A DNA stretch of 47,558 nt from a virus, in the IMG/VR virus record IMGVR_UViG_3300027759_000134, positions 1 through 47,558 of that record. The stretch is one strand, 5' to 3'. This document shows, one piece after another, positions 33,421 through 41,427 of this stretch. Position numbers and translations under genes: made by a program. Position 1 is the stretch's first letter. Each line of letters opens with the position of its first letter. The notes under the pieces were generated by a model, which worked only from the letters and a program-made list of their open reading frames with translations, searched no databases and had not been told where the DNA came from.

Positions 33421-34389
33421 TTACTCGTTCTCATCCCAGTCGTCCACCATGGCAGACAAGTCAGCCTTGGCCTTGGGCACAGCGTTGGGCTTCTTCTCTT
33501 CCTTGCGGACTACGGGTTCCTCATCATCCTCGGCAGGCAGAGGGGCGGGTTTGGCTTTGGCCTTAGCCTTGGCCGCAATCGGCTCGTATGCGGGCGCGTC
33601 TTCTTCCTTGGTCAACTCACCCATGGGACGCTTGCCTTCAAGCTTTAAAGGTGCGGGGGCGGCAACGCTGTCCATCTTAGAGAAAGACATTGTGATCGCC
33701 TTAACAGCGGTGTCTGTCTTGCCTTGTTCCTGAATGGTTGGGAACTCGTCGTCAGTCAACCAACGCATAGCCTTGAAGAACAACTTAGGCGCTTCAGACT
33801 TGGTGTCAAACTTCATGCGCGTGATGACTTCAGATGGGTCAATGTTCTGTGCGCCCAAGTGACGAGCGTATGCTTGCAAGGCACGGTTGTCGCCTTCTTC
33901 TTTGCCAAACACAGACTTAGCAGGCACAGTCAACTTCAACACAGAACCTTCCATGTCGTTAGCCAATACTACAGCAATGTGTTGTTGGAAGCGGCAAGCG
34001 CGGCTATTGTTTTGACCAGAACCGGCAATGTTCTGTTGGCACCCATCGCACTTGTTGTGCTGTGGGTTGCTTGCCTCAGGGCTTGGTGTCTTGCCGTCTT
34101 GTGACCAGCAGTCAGGCGCAGAGACTTCGCCATCGTATGCTTTCGCATAGAACACGCGTGAAACATCAGGCGCGGCATTGACAATGACTACGTCGAGGTA
34201 GCGCTCTTCGATAGCGGCGATCTCCTTGCCGCCCTCGTTCAAACGAAACACACCGCCTTTGATGGAGATGCTCTTGGTGCGGTTACCTACTGCGCCACCG
34301 GCTAGGGCTCGGGCCATGGGTGACAACGATGTGCGGTTCTTTGCGAACGCGGGGGCTTGGGATGGGTTGAATAGAGCTACATTGCTCAT
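33421..34389 (-). CDS. Probable single-stranded DNA-binding protein with zinc cluster and acidic tail
   Basis: A 322-residue protein. The centre has four cysteines, C94, C114, C117 and C132 (CDGCQQN in the middle), suited to a structural zinc. The last 80 residues are an Ala/Lys/Pro linker (AKAKAKPAPLPAEDDEE) ending in the acidic tip MVDDWDENE. An acidic C-terminal tip that contacts replication partners is a hallmark of phage ssDNA-binding proteins such as T7 gp2.5 and T4 gp32; this is the main reason for the call. An AGGAG site precedes the ATG. The gene lies between replication genes. Confidence 0.65.
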   Translation of the reverse strand: MSNVALFNPSQAPAFAKNRTSLSPMARALAGGAVGNRTKSISIKGGVFRLNEGGKEIAAIEERYLDVVIVNAAPDVSRVFYAKAYDGEVSAPDCWSQDGKTPSPEASNPQHNKCDGCQQNIAGSGQNNSRACRFQQHIAVVLANDMEGSVLKLTVPAKSVFGKEEGDNRALQAYARHLGAQNIDPSEVITRMKFDTKSEAPKLFFKAMRWLTDDEFPTIQEQGKTDTAVKAITMSFSKMDSVAAPAPLKLEGKRPMGELTKEEDAPAYEPIAAKAKAKAKPAPLPAEDDEEPVVRKEEKKPNAVPKAKADLSAMVDDWDENE

Positions 34390-34403
34390 AATGATTCTCC
34401 TGA

Positions 34404-34850
34404 TTACTTAGTTGGTTTACGAACGGAAATGGCGTACTCTGTCATAGAGTTAAGCCCTGCGGGAACTAGACTGGGATTCTCTTCCAAGAACGTAGCCATG
34501 TTGGTCTGCGCAATACGCTTCTCCAACAAGTCCAACGCATCGTGTTCTTTGATGAACTCTTTGAACGAGTCCCAGTCCTGTGTGTTGTAGCGTGTCTTGG
34601 TAGACAGCACTACGGTGCCTTGGTCGGTGCGAACACTTGATACACCAAGCTTAAGCATCTGATCTTTGAGCGCGATCTTCACAACGTCTTGTTGACGTTT
34701 GATTTCTTCAATCTGTGTCTCGAACTCTTGAGTCAGCTCTTGTACGCGTGACTGCATCTTGCGGTACACCTTCGCCAACTTGTCCATAGGGACAATGACC
34801 TCTGTCGGCGACTCCTGAGGAGCAGGCTCCTCGTCATCTATATCTAGCAT
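34404..34850 (-). CDS. Coiled-coil protein, Gam/nuclease-inhibitor-like, tentative
   Basis: A 148-residue protein. Residues about 22-65 form a charged coiled coil (LAKVYRKMQSRVQELTQEF). The second half is a compact domain with LGVSSVRTDQGTVVLSTKTRY, DWDSFKEFIKEHDALDLLEKR and VPAGLNSM. Similar architecture is known to me from small proteins in phage replication clusters, sometimes annotated as Gam-like host-nuclease inhibitors or DNA-end-binding proteins. That link is weak. It is the first gene after the promoter/operator at 34876-34918, and AAGGAG is present eight bases before the ATG. It probably starts a transcript including the SSB-like and primase genes. Confidence 0.6.
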   Translation of the reverse strand: MLDIDDEEPAPQESPTEVIVPMDKLAKVYRKMQSRVQELTQEFETQIEEIKRQQDVVKIALKDQMLKLGVSSVRTDQGTVVLSTKTRYNTQDWDSFKEFIKEHDALDLLEKRIAQTNMATFLEENPSLVPAGLNSMTEYAISVRKPTK

Positions 34851-34875
34851 TTTACTTCTCCTTGAATTATTTTAT

Positions 34876-34918
34876 TGTCAATGGTTTGACAGCATAGCAC
34901 GACTGAATTGATTTGCAA
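34876..34918 (-). promoter_or_regulatory. Promoter with palindromic operator, site A
   Basis: On the minus strand TTGCAA (34913-34918) and TATGCT (34891-34896, preceded by TG one base upstream) form -35 and extended -10 elements with a 16-base spacer. Immediately downstream lies TGTCAA-N4-TTGACA (34876-34891), a perfect palindrome with 6-bp arms. The arrangement fits a repressible promoter for the gene at 34404-34850. Elements are matched by eye. Confidence 0.55.
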
Positions 34919-34926
34919 CTCCTTTC

Positions 34927-36489
34927 TTAAATATTTTTTACTTCGCTGTCGAACATGCCGACAAGCAAAGCGTGGTCAGAAACTTTTGTATTCATTGCCT
35001 TGAATAATTTCTTCTCGATGGGGCTTGACTCAATGTGTACCACAGTGACTTTGTCTGAGTCTTGCCCCTTGCGATCAGCGCGTGCTATGCACTGCGTATA
35101 CATTTCTACTGACATAAGGGGACCAAAGAATACAACGGTGTCAGCGGCAGTTAGGGTAATCCCGTGGGCTGTCGCTTGTGGTTGCAACACCAACACGCGG
35201 ATGTTGTCAGTAGTCTGAAAGTCATTGATGATGTGCCCACGTTTTGTTGCAGACACGTCGCCATGAATTTGGTCGACGGCATAGCCGTTCTTGGTAAGGT
35301 GCTTGACGATGGTGTCAATGCTTGAGCGGAACAGCGCAAAGATAATTACCTTGCGGGATGTCTCCTCCAATACCTCCTCCAGTACACCAAGGCGAGGCGC
35401 GGCATCGAACTCCACAACTTCCTTCTCGTCTGTGTATGCGGCACCACAACTGATTTGTAGCAACTTGTTTACGGCAACGCCTGCGTTGACTGCGCTGATT
35501 GTTTCTCCGGCAGCTTGGAAAAGCATCTGCTCTTTAAGTAGTTTGTAGTACTTAGCTTGCTGTGGCGTCATTGGTACTTCGCGTGTGACTGTGATGACTG
35601 GTGGCAAGTCAAGGCACTGGTCTTTGGTGAAACGTATTGCGGGTTGTAGTGCCGCGAACACTAATTCCTTGGCGTTAGCCTTGGGTGCCCACTTGAACAT
35701 GCTGATTTTGTTCATGACCTTGTCGCGCCATGATGTCTGGAACTTAGGCACACCACTTGGATTAACAAAGCGAGCCAAGCCATACGCATCAACAGGCGAC
35801 TGCGATGCGGGCGTGCCCGTCATCATCCACAAATATGTTTCAGGTTTGATGATTGATGCAAGTGTCTTCCATCTGCGAGTAGACGGGTTCTTGTAAGCGT
35901 TAGCTTCGTCAACAATCACGAGGTCGAACCTACCATCTGCATTTATCTCAGACGCAATTAAGTTCAGGCCATCGTAGTTGGCAATCACAATCTCGTAGTC
36001 TTGCTGAATCATTTCAATACGCCGACTAGCTTGAGTATGGTGCGCGACAACGGCGCTTCTGTGTATCACGCTTCGGTTGATGTCACCCATCCACGCGCTG
36101 TGCATGATAGACAAGGGGCAGAGAATTAGTATGCGACGAACTTCACCACGCTTCATCAAGAAGTCAGCCGCCCACAATGCTGAGAGCGTCTTGCCAGTTC
36201 CGGGGTCGTTAAAGCAGAACGCTCTGCGGTTAAGTGTGAGGAAAGCCGCTGTCTCTATTTGGTGAGCCATTGGTATAAACTTTCCGGGCCAGTCATAGCG
36301 CCTAGTGATAGGCGATGGGACATCCTTCACACCAAGATTGCGTAGTACCCTTGCCTCATCTAAGCCCCAGTACACAGCAACTTCGTAGACACCTTCTGTC
36401 TCAGACAGCACCTTATGCTTTGGAATGATCGCGTACTTGTTTGGGTTACGTGTGCGAAGTACGAGCGCCTTGTCGTCAACTATTTGCAT
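34927..36489 (-). CDS. SNF2-like superfamily 2 helicase/translocase
   Basis: A 520-residue ATPase with SNF2/superfamily 2 motifs in order: motif Q/I region PMAHQIETAAF, motif I D95PGTGKT101, motif Ia LILCPLSIMHSAW, motif II D194EAN197, motif III MTGTPASQSP, then IIFALFRSSIDTI, LVLQPQATAHGITLTAAD (motif V) and QCIARADRKGQ (motif VI). Such enzymes move on duplex DNA and help in replication restart or recombination; UvsW is a distant analogue in T4. Motif II has Asn where DEAH or DEAD is usual. The start codon overlaps the TAA of the preceding gene as TAATG. Confidence 0.85.
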   Translation of the reverse strand: MQIVDDKALVLRTRNPNKYAIIPKHKVLSETEGVYEVAVYWGLDEARVLRNLGVKDVPSPITRRYDWPGKFIPMAHQIETAAFLTLNRRAFCFNDPGTGKTLSALWAADFLMKRGEVRRILILCPLSIMHSAWMGDINRSVIHRSAVVAHHTQASRRIEMIQQDYEIVIANYDGLNLIASEINADGRFDLVIVDEANAYKNPSTRRWKTLASIIKPETYLWMMTGTPASQSPVDAYGLARFVNPSGVPKFQTSWRDKVMNKISMFKWAPKANAKELVFAALQPAIRFTKDQCLDLPPVITVTREVPMTPQQAKYYKLLKEQMLFQAAGETISAVNAGVAVNKLLQISCGAAYTDEKEVVEFDAAPRLGVLEEVLEETSRKVIIFALFRSSIDTIVKHLTKNGYAVDQIHGDVSATKRGHIINDFQTTDNIRVLVLQPQATAHGITLTAADTVVFFGPLMSVEMYTQCIARADRKGQDSDKVTVVHIESSPIEKKLFKAMNTKVSDHALLVGMFDSEVKNI

Positions 36490-36773
36490 TACGCATCTTC
36501 CTTCAACCTAGCCCAAGGCGAGTTGTCTGAGTGATGGTTTAGTTCTTCCATCTTTTTATTTGTATGTAGTCGCGCTGACGCATCAGACCAAAAGTCATCT
36601 TCTATCTCCGACACATCTACCCACGTATCACCAAACTTTGCACGCCATAAGTTGACAAGTTGCGATAGCGGTATGGAATACACAGGGTGTTTATTAGGGT
36701 TGAACACCGTCATGGTTACGTGTTCATCCGTCTCATCCATCATCTTTATTAACTCACTTTTCACTTTTCCCAT
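36489..36773 (-). CDS. Hypothetical protein, paralogue A of a tandem pair
   Basis: A 94-residue protein of unknown function. Its core SIPLSQLVNLWRAKFGDTWVDVSEIEDDFW (quoted here only as a pattern: IP-x-x-x-L-x-x-LW-x-A-x-FG-x-x-WVD) matches the core of the next upstream gene, so the two are paralogues. Starts with GGAGAAG before the ATG. The stop overlaps the SNF2 start as TAATG. The conserved Trp/Phe pattern suggests a small folded protein interaction domain. Confidence 0.7.
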   Translation of the reverse strand: MGKVKSELIKMMDETDEHVTMTVFNPNKHPVYSIPLSQLVNLWRAKFGDTWVDVSEIEDDFWSDASARLHTNKKMEELNHHSDNSPWARLKEDA

Positions 36774-36788
36774 TTGCTTCTCCTCGAT

Positions 36789-37091
36789 TTATTTTGGATT
36801 TCGACACACATACTTAGAGCGGTCTGTTAGGAAGTGAATCTCTAGCTCGCCTTCTCTTCTCATTCTGTCGTACGCGGCTTTGTAGAACGGGTCCTCAACT
36901 ACTTCTTGTAGATCAACCCATTCATGTCCAAAACGCGCTACCCACAGATCAATAAGTCTTGCAGTCGGTATGTCACTTAATAGAATGGTCCGACTTTCTT
37001 GCATACGAACGGTTTGCGCTCGCGTCTTTAACGCGGAGATTCGAACGTACGGTCTTTCCTCCTTTTGATAGCGCTCTTTTGTGGTCGACAT
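36789..37091 (-). CDS. Hypothetical protein, paralogue B of a tandem pair
   Basis: A 100-residue protein whose core (DIPTARLIDLWVARFGHEW, then VDLQEVVEDPF) matches that of the gene at 36489 residue for residue at the key Ile-Pro, Leu-Trp, Phe-Gly and Trp-Val-Asp positions. The ATG at 37091 is chosen for its AGGAG site at eight bases; an in-frame ATG at 37100 overlaps that site. This start makes the gene overlap the HNH-like gene by about 119 bases in another frame. A shorter start at 37004 would reduce the overlap but lacks a ribosome site. Function unknown. Confidence 0.65.
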   Translation of the reverse strand: MSTTKERYQKEERPYVRISALKTRAQTVRMQESRTILLSDIPTARLIDLWVARFGHEWVDLQEVVEDPFYKAAYDRMRREGELEIHFLTDRSKYVCRNPK

Positions 37092-37239
37092 CTCTGCCAT
37101 CTCCTTTGTGTACTAGTCCTTCCTTCTCCATCATGTCGCGTGCTTTGTTGCGTGCGGCACGCTTCTTCTTGACCATCGGTGTGCCGTCATAGTTGGCGTA
37201 CTCTTTGGCATAAGGACGTGGTTTGTTTACGTAAGGCAT
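36973..37239 (-). CDS. Small HNH-like endonuclease
   Basis: An 88-residue basic protein. The HNH-like core is GRDVDHKRALSKGGK (about residues 48-62), with D-H as the catalytic pair, followed by RSNLRVKDASANRS, where N-L-R-V and the final N-R-S match the usual middle Asn and end of small phage HNH proteins. There are no zinc-binding Cys pairs. AGGAAA precedes the ATG. It begins inside the 3' end of the larger HNH-type gene (13-base overlap), so the two nucleases are co-translated. Small HNH enzymes nick or cut DNA in packaging, recombination or homing; the role here is undetermined. Confidence 0.72.
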   Translation of the reverse strand: MPYVNKPRPYAKEYANYDGTPMVKKKRAARNKARDMMEKEGLVHKGDGRDVDHKRALSKGGKTVRSNLRVKDASANRSYARKSDHSIK

Positions 37240-37787
37240 GATTTTCCTTTCTTTGAATTACATGAGCGGCAAAGTATCTGGTAGTCAGCATGGCGTTTAT
37301 GAAATGCTTGCCACGCATCTGATACTTGCGAACTTTTAATTACCCAACCTGCGCCGGTTGCATCGTTGGTCAGCTCAACTGTACCTTGCTCTTCACAAAA
37401 AGCCATAGCAATTTTCTTAAATGGTAACTTTTTATGGTCAACTGTGATAAGCGCGGTAGTTCCGCACGCTACGCAAACACGCGTTGCGGTGCTTTTGTAT
37501 TCAGACATTTGGTCCGCTACTGACACACGTAGCGCACGCATCAAACTGTTGTCTGGCGTTAGTGCTCTGTTCCATGACCATACCTGAAACGTCACACCAT
37601 TTTCTGAGTTAGCAATACAGCGTGGGTCGTTTGGAAAATTGGGGTTGACGATTCGTTTGTAGAAAGGAAAACTCCAACCTGTCAATGCATTGAATTGCAT
37701 CACATCGGTATCGTTAAATAACACGCCATGCAACTGCCGATCAATCAGTGCCTGAATCTGTGCCTTGCGTTCTTTAATCGTTGCCAT
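37227..37787 (-). CDS. HNH-type endonuclease with zinc-binding cysteines
   Basis: A 186-residue protein. The nuclease core lies in the C-terminal half: C105-x2-C108 (VCVACGT), D117-H118 (TVDHKK), a His near 163-166 (FHKRHAD) and C173-x2-C176-N177 (CRSCNSKKG). This is the Cys4-zinc HNH pattern, like that of endonuclease VII relatives. The N-terminal half (GWSFPFYKRIVNPNFP, WSWNRALTP) is probably for substrate recognition. It starts one base from the stop of the Fe-S nuclease gene. Possible roles include resolving branched DNA. Confidence 0.75.
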   Translation of the reverse strand: MATIKERKAQIQALIDRQLHGVLFNDTDVMQFNALTGWSFPFYKRIVNPNFPNDPRCIANSENGVTFQVWSWNRALTPDNSLMRALRVSVADQMSEYKSTATRVCVACGTTALITVDHKKLPFKKIAMAFCEEQGTVELTNDATGAGWVIKSSQVSDAWQAFHKRHADYQILCRSCNSKKGKSCLT

Positions 37788-37788
37788 A

Positions 37789-38454
37789 CTAGTGTTTTTT
37801 ATTAAATTCGCAAGTCTTTACTGGGCACCAACCGCATAGTGGCGTTTGGTTTGGGTTCCACACGTCGTTGGCAAAGCTAGCTTCAAGCCGCGCTGTACGC
37901 TCACGATAGTCCCACCAGTGTTTGTCGGCATCTTCTCGCGCCATCGACATCTTGACCATATCATTTTTGACGATGAACAGCAACGCTGAGTTGACCTTGC
38001 GGATGTGTGGGAAGTGGGCGAACACCATCAAAGACATCAGTACAAGCTGATCTCTATCGGGGTACTTGTTGTTGCCAGTTTTCCAGTCACCCACCCACGC
38101 CGTGAGGTTGTCATCATCAACGATCAGGATGTCAGCAATGCCGCGCACCCATACGTCTTTGGTTTTCCAAGTTGTAGGCTTGAGGTCGACAGTCAGCGCC
38201 ATCTCATACTCAGCAAGCTTGCGTCCGTTCTTCTTGAGCATGGCGTCCACCACAGGTTGAAACTGTGAGTACTCAGCAGGAATCGGTTTCCCATCCTGAA
38301 TGTAGTGTTCAATAGCTTCATGTACCTGATTGCCGTAACGCGTTGCCTCAGTCTCCGTGAACGGGTAGTTCTTTAAGACCTTGACTTCGTAGTAGCGGCG
38401 TTGGCATCCCTCAAAATCTTTGAGCGACGAGTGTGACCATGCGGGTTGTTTCAT
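37789..38454 (-). CDS. PD-(D/E)XK nuclease, RecB/Cas4-like, with probable Fe-S cluster
   Basis: A 221-residue nuclease of the PD-(D/E)XK (PDDEXK_1) group. Motifs in order: SHSSLKDFEGC with C17, GNQVHEAIEHY with H45, GIADIL with D108, GDWKTG with D123 and K125, and Q136 in DRDQLVLM. Cysteines C17 and C207-x2-C210-x4-C215 match the Fe-S cluster arrangement of Cas4/AddB-like exonucleases. This type of enzyme resects DNA ends in recombination and replication. It overlaps the small metallopeptidase gene as ATGA and shares the run with DNA polymerase and two HNH genes. Confidence 0.82.
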   Translation of the reverse strand: MKQPAWSHSSLKDFEGCQRRYYEVKVLKNYPFTETEATRYGNQVHEAIEHYIQDGKPIPAEYSQFQPVVDAMLKKNGRKLAEYEMALTVDLKPTTWKTKDVWVRGIADILIVDDDNLTAWVGDWKTGNNKYPDRDQLVLMSLMVFAHFPHIRKVNSALLFIVKNDMVKMSMAREDADKHWWDYRERTARLEASFANDVWNPNQTPLCGWCPVKTCEFNKKH

Positions 38455-38747
38455 AGTTGGGCTGAGTCCACGGCAAGGGATAGGCGGTTGGCAAAAGCGT
38501 TGACAAACTTCTCGTCACTACATAGATCGTGGTTCATGTCATGTAGTACAGCGTGTGTCATCTCGTGCCAGAACGTGTCAGACATTTCTTCTTTGCCAAG
38601 CTTGTTGCCCTGCATGTCGTGTGTCGCCATCCATATAATGCCGTGTGTGTAGTCAATCGTGGCAAGGATATTCTTTGTCTTTGCTTTCTTGACTTTGATG
38701 ACTGCGTAAGTCTTCCTGCCCACAGTAATTTTCTTTGGTATCTGCAT
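38451..38747 (-). CDS. Small zincin-type metallopeptidase-like protein
   Basis: A 98-residue protein. The zinc site is H61-E62-M-T-H65 within DTFWHEMTHAVLHDM; a third ligand may come from the downstream acidic part (CSDEKFVNAFANRL). The N-terminal half is a small beta sheet (TVGRKTYAVIKVKK, TIDYTHGIIWM). Small phage zincins of this layout are known to me but have no defined substrate. AGGAG precedes the ATG by six bases. Genes on both sides are the DNA polymerase and the Fe-S nuclease, so the target could be a replication or host protein; that is speculative. Confidence 0.75.
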   Translation of the reverse strand: MQIPKKITVGRKTYAVIKVKKAKTKNILATIDYTHGIIWMATHDMQGNKLGKEEMSDTFWHEMTHAVLHDMNHDLCSDEKFVNAFANRLSLAVDSAQL

Positions 38748-38755
38748 TGCTTCTC

Positions 38756-40726
38756 CTAGTTTTTTGCTAACCCATACCTACGGTGAGCGCCACCGTCAGC
38801 GTCCAATGGAATACCCTTCATGTAGGGCGGCTCCATAGTCATTTGCGCCAAGACCCAAGTCTTAGCGTCAACCACTTCATCATCAGGTACAACAGCAATC
38901 AGTTCATCATGCACTGTGCCTGCGATCGGGTATTTCTTTGCTACCCTCAACATACCATCCGTCATAACAATACGTGCCAATGCCTGCGTAATGTTGTTCG
39001 TTATCTTCCCTGCATACAACTTGGTAGCGTGTGGCCCGTAGACTGCTTGGCTCCTACCTTTGTCGTCCTTCACATAGCGAAGATCAGGGTACAACAACTT
39101 CATTCCGTTGGGCAATTCTATCTCGCCTTTGCGGAACGTAATGCATTTATACACCAGTTCATCACCATTGACAAGCGCCCTGTGTAAAGCTGTTTCACAG
39201 AGACTCCAGAACGCTACAACAGGGTACGCAGTTCTCCTATACGTGTCGATGATGGCTTTGGCCGCAAGCACATGATGCAGAAGCTCTTGCGTGGAACACG
39301 TATGCGGGATGTCAAACATCTTCTCATCGTTGCCGTCCCACTTGGCAAACGCCTGCGCATACTCCGAGTCAACGCCTAGCTTCTTTGCAAAGTCTTTGGA
39401 GTACCTTACAGGCGGAGCGCCGAGGAAACCTACCAGTAGTTGGGACGCGAAGGATGCCCAACCAAGCCCATAGCCACAGCCAAGTAAAGCCGATTTAGCC
39501 GATTGGCGTAAGTCGGGGTGACTATCTTTTGTGAGGTTCGGGATGTTGAACATCTGCGCACCGAACGCGGCGTAAGGGTCACCACCTCCCTTGAAGATGT
39601 CGAGCATATCTTCGTAATCCGAAAGCCATGCGAGAACTCGCGGTTCAATCTGAGATAAGTCCCCAACGACTAGTTGATGCCCCTCGGGAGCCATAATTGC
39701 TTTACGTAAGAATGAACCTCGCTTGAGGTTTTGCATGTTGATGGCCGAGCCTTTGGCCGCCGTCCACCTACCCGTCTGCGCACCGTAGTATGAGAGAGGT
39801 ACCGGTAAGGCTCCGCGTTTACTAATGTCGAGGAATCTCTGAGCCCTTGTGCGCTCAGTGGTCGATTTAACCTTAAGACGCGCTTGACAAAGTAGGGCAA
39901 CGTCTTCACGTTCACTGTTGAGCAACGTCTGGAAGAGGGCATCGTTCTTCGCAAGGGCAAGCGTTGTCTTCCCTGTGGTTTTACTCGTCTTGGTAGGCGG
40001 AACAACGCCCAGTTTTGTAAGTAGTTCAGCAAACTTTGGGTTCGATGCCAACTCAGCATCTTCCACGCCGAGCCTCTGTAATAGTTGTTCACGAGCGTTT
40101 CCTTCCTCGGCCAAGGCCTTGACTAACATTGGTTGATCTAGCAGTAACAGCGGGCGCGTGTACATCTTGAGCGTCATGTCTATAAGCCGTAGCTCTTTCG
40201 CAGGGTATCCATTGACCAAGCGTGCAAAGATTCGTTCGCATAGATATACGTCGTGTTTGCAATAGTCTGCAAGCTCAGATTCCAAGACCTCGTCCAACTC
40301 GGCCACACCATTGGTGCTGTGTACGGCTGTCCCTTTGGCGGGAAGATCAAAATCGACTGCAAGTTTGGCGAGACTGTTGCCAACCTCAACGCCTCTGAGA
40401 GCTCGCGCCATTGATAGCGTGTCGAAGATAAAGGCTGGATGTGTATCGTAGACCCACTCCATAATGGATACATCGAACTGTGCGTTGTGTGCAAGTACTG
40501 CGGTTCGTCCCCAGTCGACTCCAGAAAAGTAGTCACGTAGTCCCTCTGCGCTAACCCATCTAACTGGTTCATCGCTTCCGTATACATGGACGCAAGCTCC
40601 GAACGCTCTAAATTTATCATCACGTATGTACTCCTCGGTTGTCATCTTTGTAAGTGTGTAACCTTCTTTGGTATCCCAAAAGGTTTCGAAGTCGATGGTT
40701 ATTATTCTGTCAAATGGTTTGGTCAT
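38756..40726 (-). CDS. DNA polymerase, family A, with 3'-5' exonuclease
   Basis: A 656-residue replicative polymerase. The exonuclease domain shows D12-x-E14 (IDFETF), HNAQFD (about residues 80-85) and YCKHD (about 155-160). Polymerase motif A is D356LSQIEPR; motif B is R407QSAK411 with Y419G420; motif C is TVH606DELI with D607. At the position equivalent to E. coli Phe762 it has Leu415. This position affects nucleotide selectivity, and in phages it has been linked to replication speed and lifestyle. No 5'-3' exonuclease domain is present. The ATG overlaps the upstream stop as ATGA. Confidence 0.95.
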   Translation of the reverse strand: MTKPFDRIITIDFETFWDTKEGYTLTKMTTEEYIRDDKFRAFGACVHVYGSDEPVRWVSAEGLRDYFSGVDWGRTAVLAHNAQFDVSIMEWVYDTHPAFIFDTLSMARALRGVEVGNSLAKLAVDFDLPAKGTAVHSTNGVAELDEVLESELADYCKHDVYLCERIFARLVNGYPAKELRLIDMTLKMYTRPLLLLDQPMLVKALAEEGNAREQLLQRLGVEDAELASNPKFAELLTKLGVVPPTKTSKTTGKTTLALAKNDALFQTLLNSEREDVALLCQARLKVKSTTERTRAQRFLDISKRGALPVPLSYYGAQTGRWTAAKGSAINMQNLKRGSFLRKAIMAPEGHQLVVGDLSQIEPRVLAWLSDYEDMLDIFKGGGDPYAAFGAQMFNIPNLTKDSHPDLRQSAKSALLGCGYGLGWASFASQLLVGFLGAPPVRYSKDFAKKLGVDSEYAQAFAKWDGNDEKMFDIPHTCSTQELLHHVLAAKAIIDTYRRTAYPVVAFWSLCETALHRALVNGDELVYKCITFRKGEIELPNGMKLLYPDLRYVKDDKGRSQAVYGPHATKLYAGKITNNITQALARIVMTDGMLRVAKKYPIAGTVHDELIAVVPDDEVVDAKTWVLAQMTMEPPYMKGIPLDADGGAHRRYGLAKN

Positions 40727-41130
40727 TCGCGTTCCTCAAATCTAGCTTCCCGCAACCACGTATCAATACGCGCAACTTCATTCAGCAACGCGCTTCTAAT
40801 TTGATTAAACATTTCAATATCTTTAGTTGACATGACGTGCTCTGGAGGGTCTCCCCATGATTCAAACCCCTCATGAACGTCATCCAAAAGCTCTTTCATT
40901 GTGGTTTTAAATGTAATCCGGTCGTCTCCCCCGTACACATCTACAGACGCATAGAAAGTCAAGGGGTCGTCCACACCTTTACCCCCAATCCCATCCTTGT
41001 CTTTTGTGCCCCAGTGTTTGTATTGATAGGGCATAAAAAAAGATAGGCTCCCGTGTTTTAAAAACTCCCCAACAGTAGCGTCCTTGACCAATTTTGATAC
41101 GTTGTGTGCTAGTTTCTGTCTTTCAATCAT
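40723..41130 (-). CDS. Hypothetical protein, replication block
   Basis: A 135-residue protein of unknown function just upstream of DNA polymerase. It starts with a helical segment (ERQKLAHNVSKLVKDATVGE), has a central aromatic/polar part (FFMPYQYKHWGTKDKDG, FYASVDVYGGDDRITF) and ends in an acidic helix (FNQIRSALLNEVARIDTWL). AGGAG is present before the ATG and its stop overlaps the polymerase start, so the two are coupled. Possible polymerase accessory by position; no motif supports it. Confidence 0.65.
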   Translation of the reverse strand: MIERQKLAHNVSKLVKDATVGEFLKHGSLSFFMPYQYKHWGTKDKDGIGGKGVDDPLTFYASVDVYGGDDRITFKTTMKELLDDVHEGFESWGDPPEHVMSTKDIEMFNQIRSALLNEVARIDTWLREARFEERE

Positions 41131-41139
41131 TGCTTTCTC

Positions 41140-41427
41140 CTAGTTAAAGTTTTCTTTGGGTGGTGCGTCGAGGACGTTTAAGAAGCCGAAAAAATCGTTT
41201 GCCGCCAACATGAGTTGCGACGCCTCCATCTCATTACAGTTTAGGGTAACGACTCCTGCAATGTTGTCTTCAGCGCGGCCAACAATGACCACACCCTGTG
41301 CTTTGCCTTCTCCATAACACATCACCAACTTGTGTATGAGTAGCTTGAAGTGCACCTGTTCTTCGTCTGACATAGCTTGTACACGCTCGTGCAGTTCAGC
41401 GTCCGTCATTGGGTACTCGTCGTTCAT
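41140..41427 (-). CDS. Hypothetical protein, replication block
   Basis: A 95-residue acidic protein of unknown function. Helical N-terminus (MTDAELHERVQAMSDEEQVH), then KLVMCYGEGKAQGVVIVGR and VVTLNCNEMEASQLMLAAN. The pattern recurs in other aquatic phages according to my memory, without function. Overlaps the VRR-NUC gene as ATGA and is followed ten bases later by the 135-residue gene, so it is inside the same operon. Confidence 0.65.
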   Translation of the reverse strand: MNDEYPMTDAELHERVQAMSDEEQVHFKLLIHKLVMCYGEGKAQGVVIVGRAEDNIAGVVTLNCNEMEASQLMLAANDFFGFLNVLDAPPKENFN

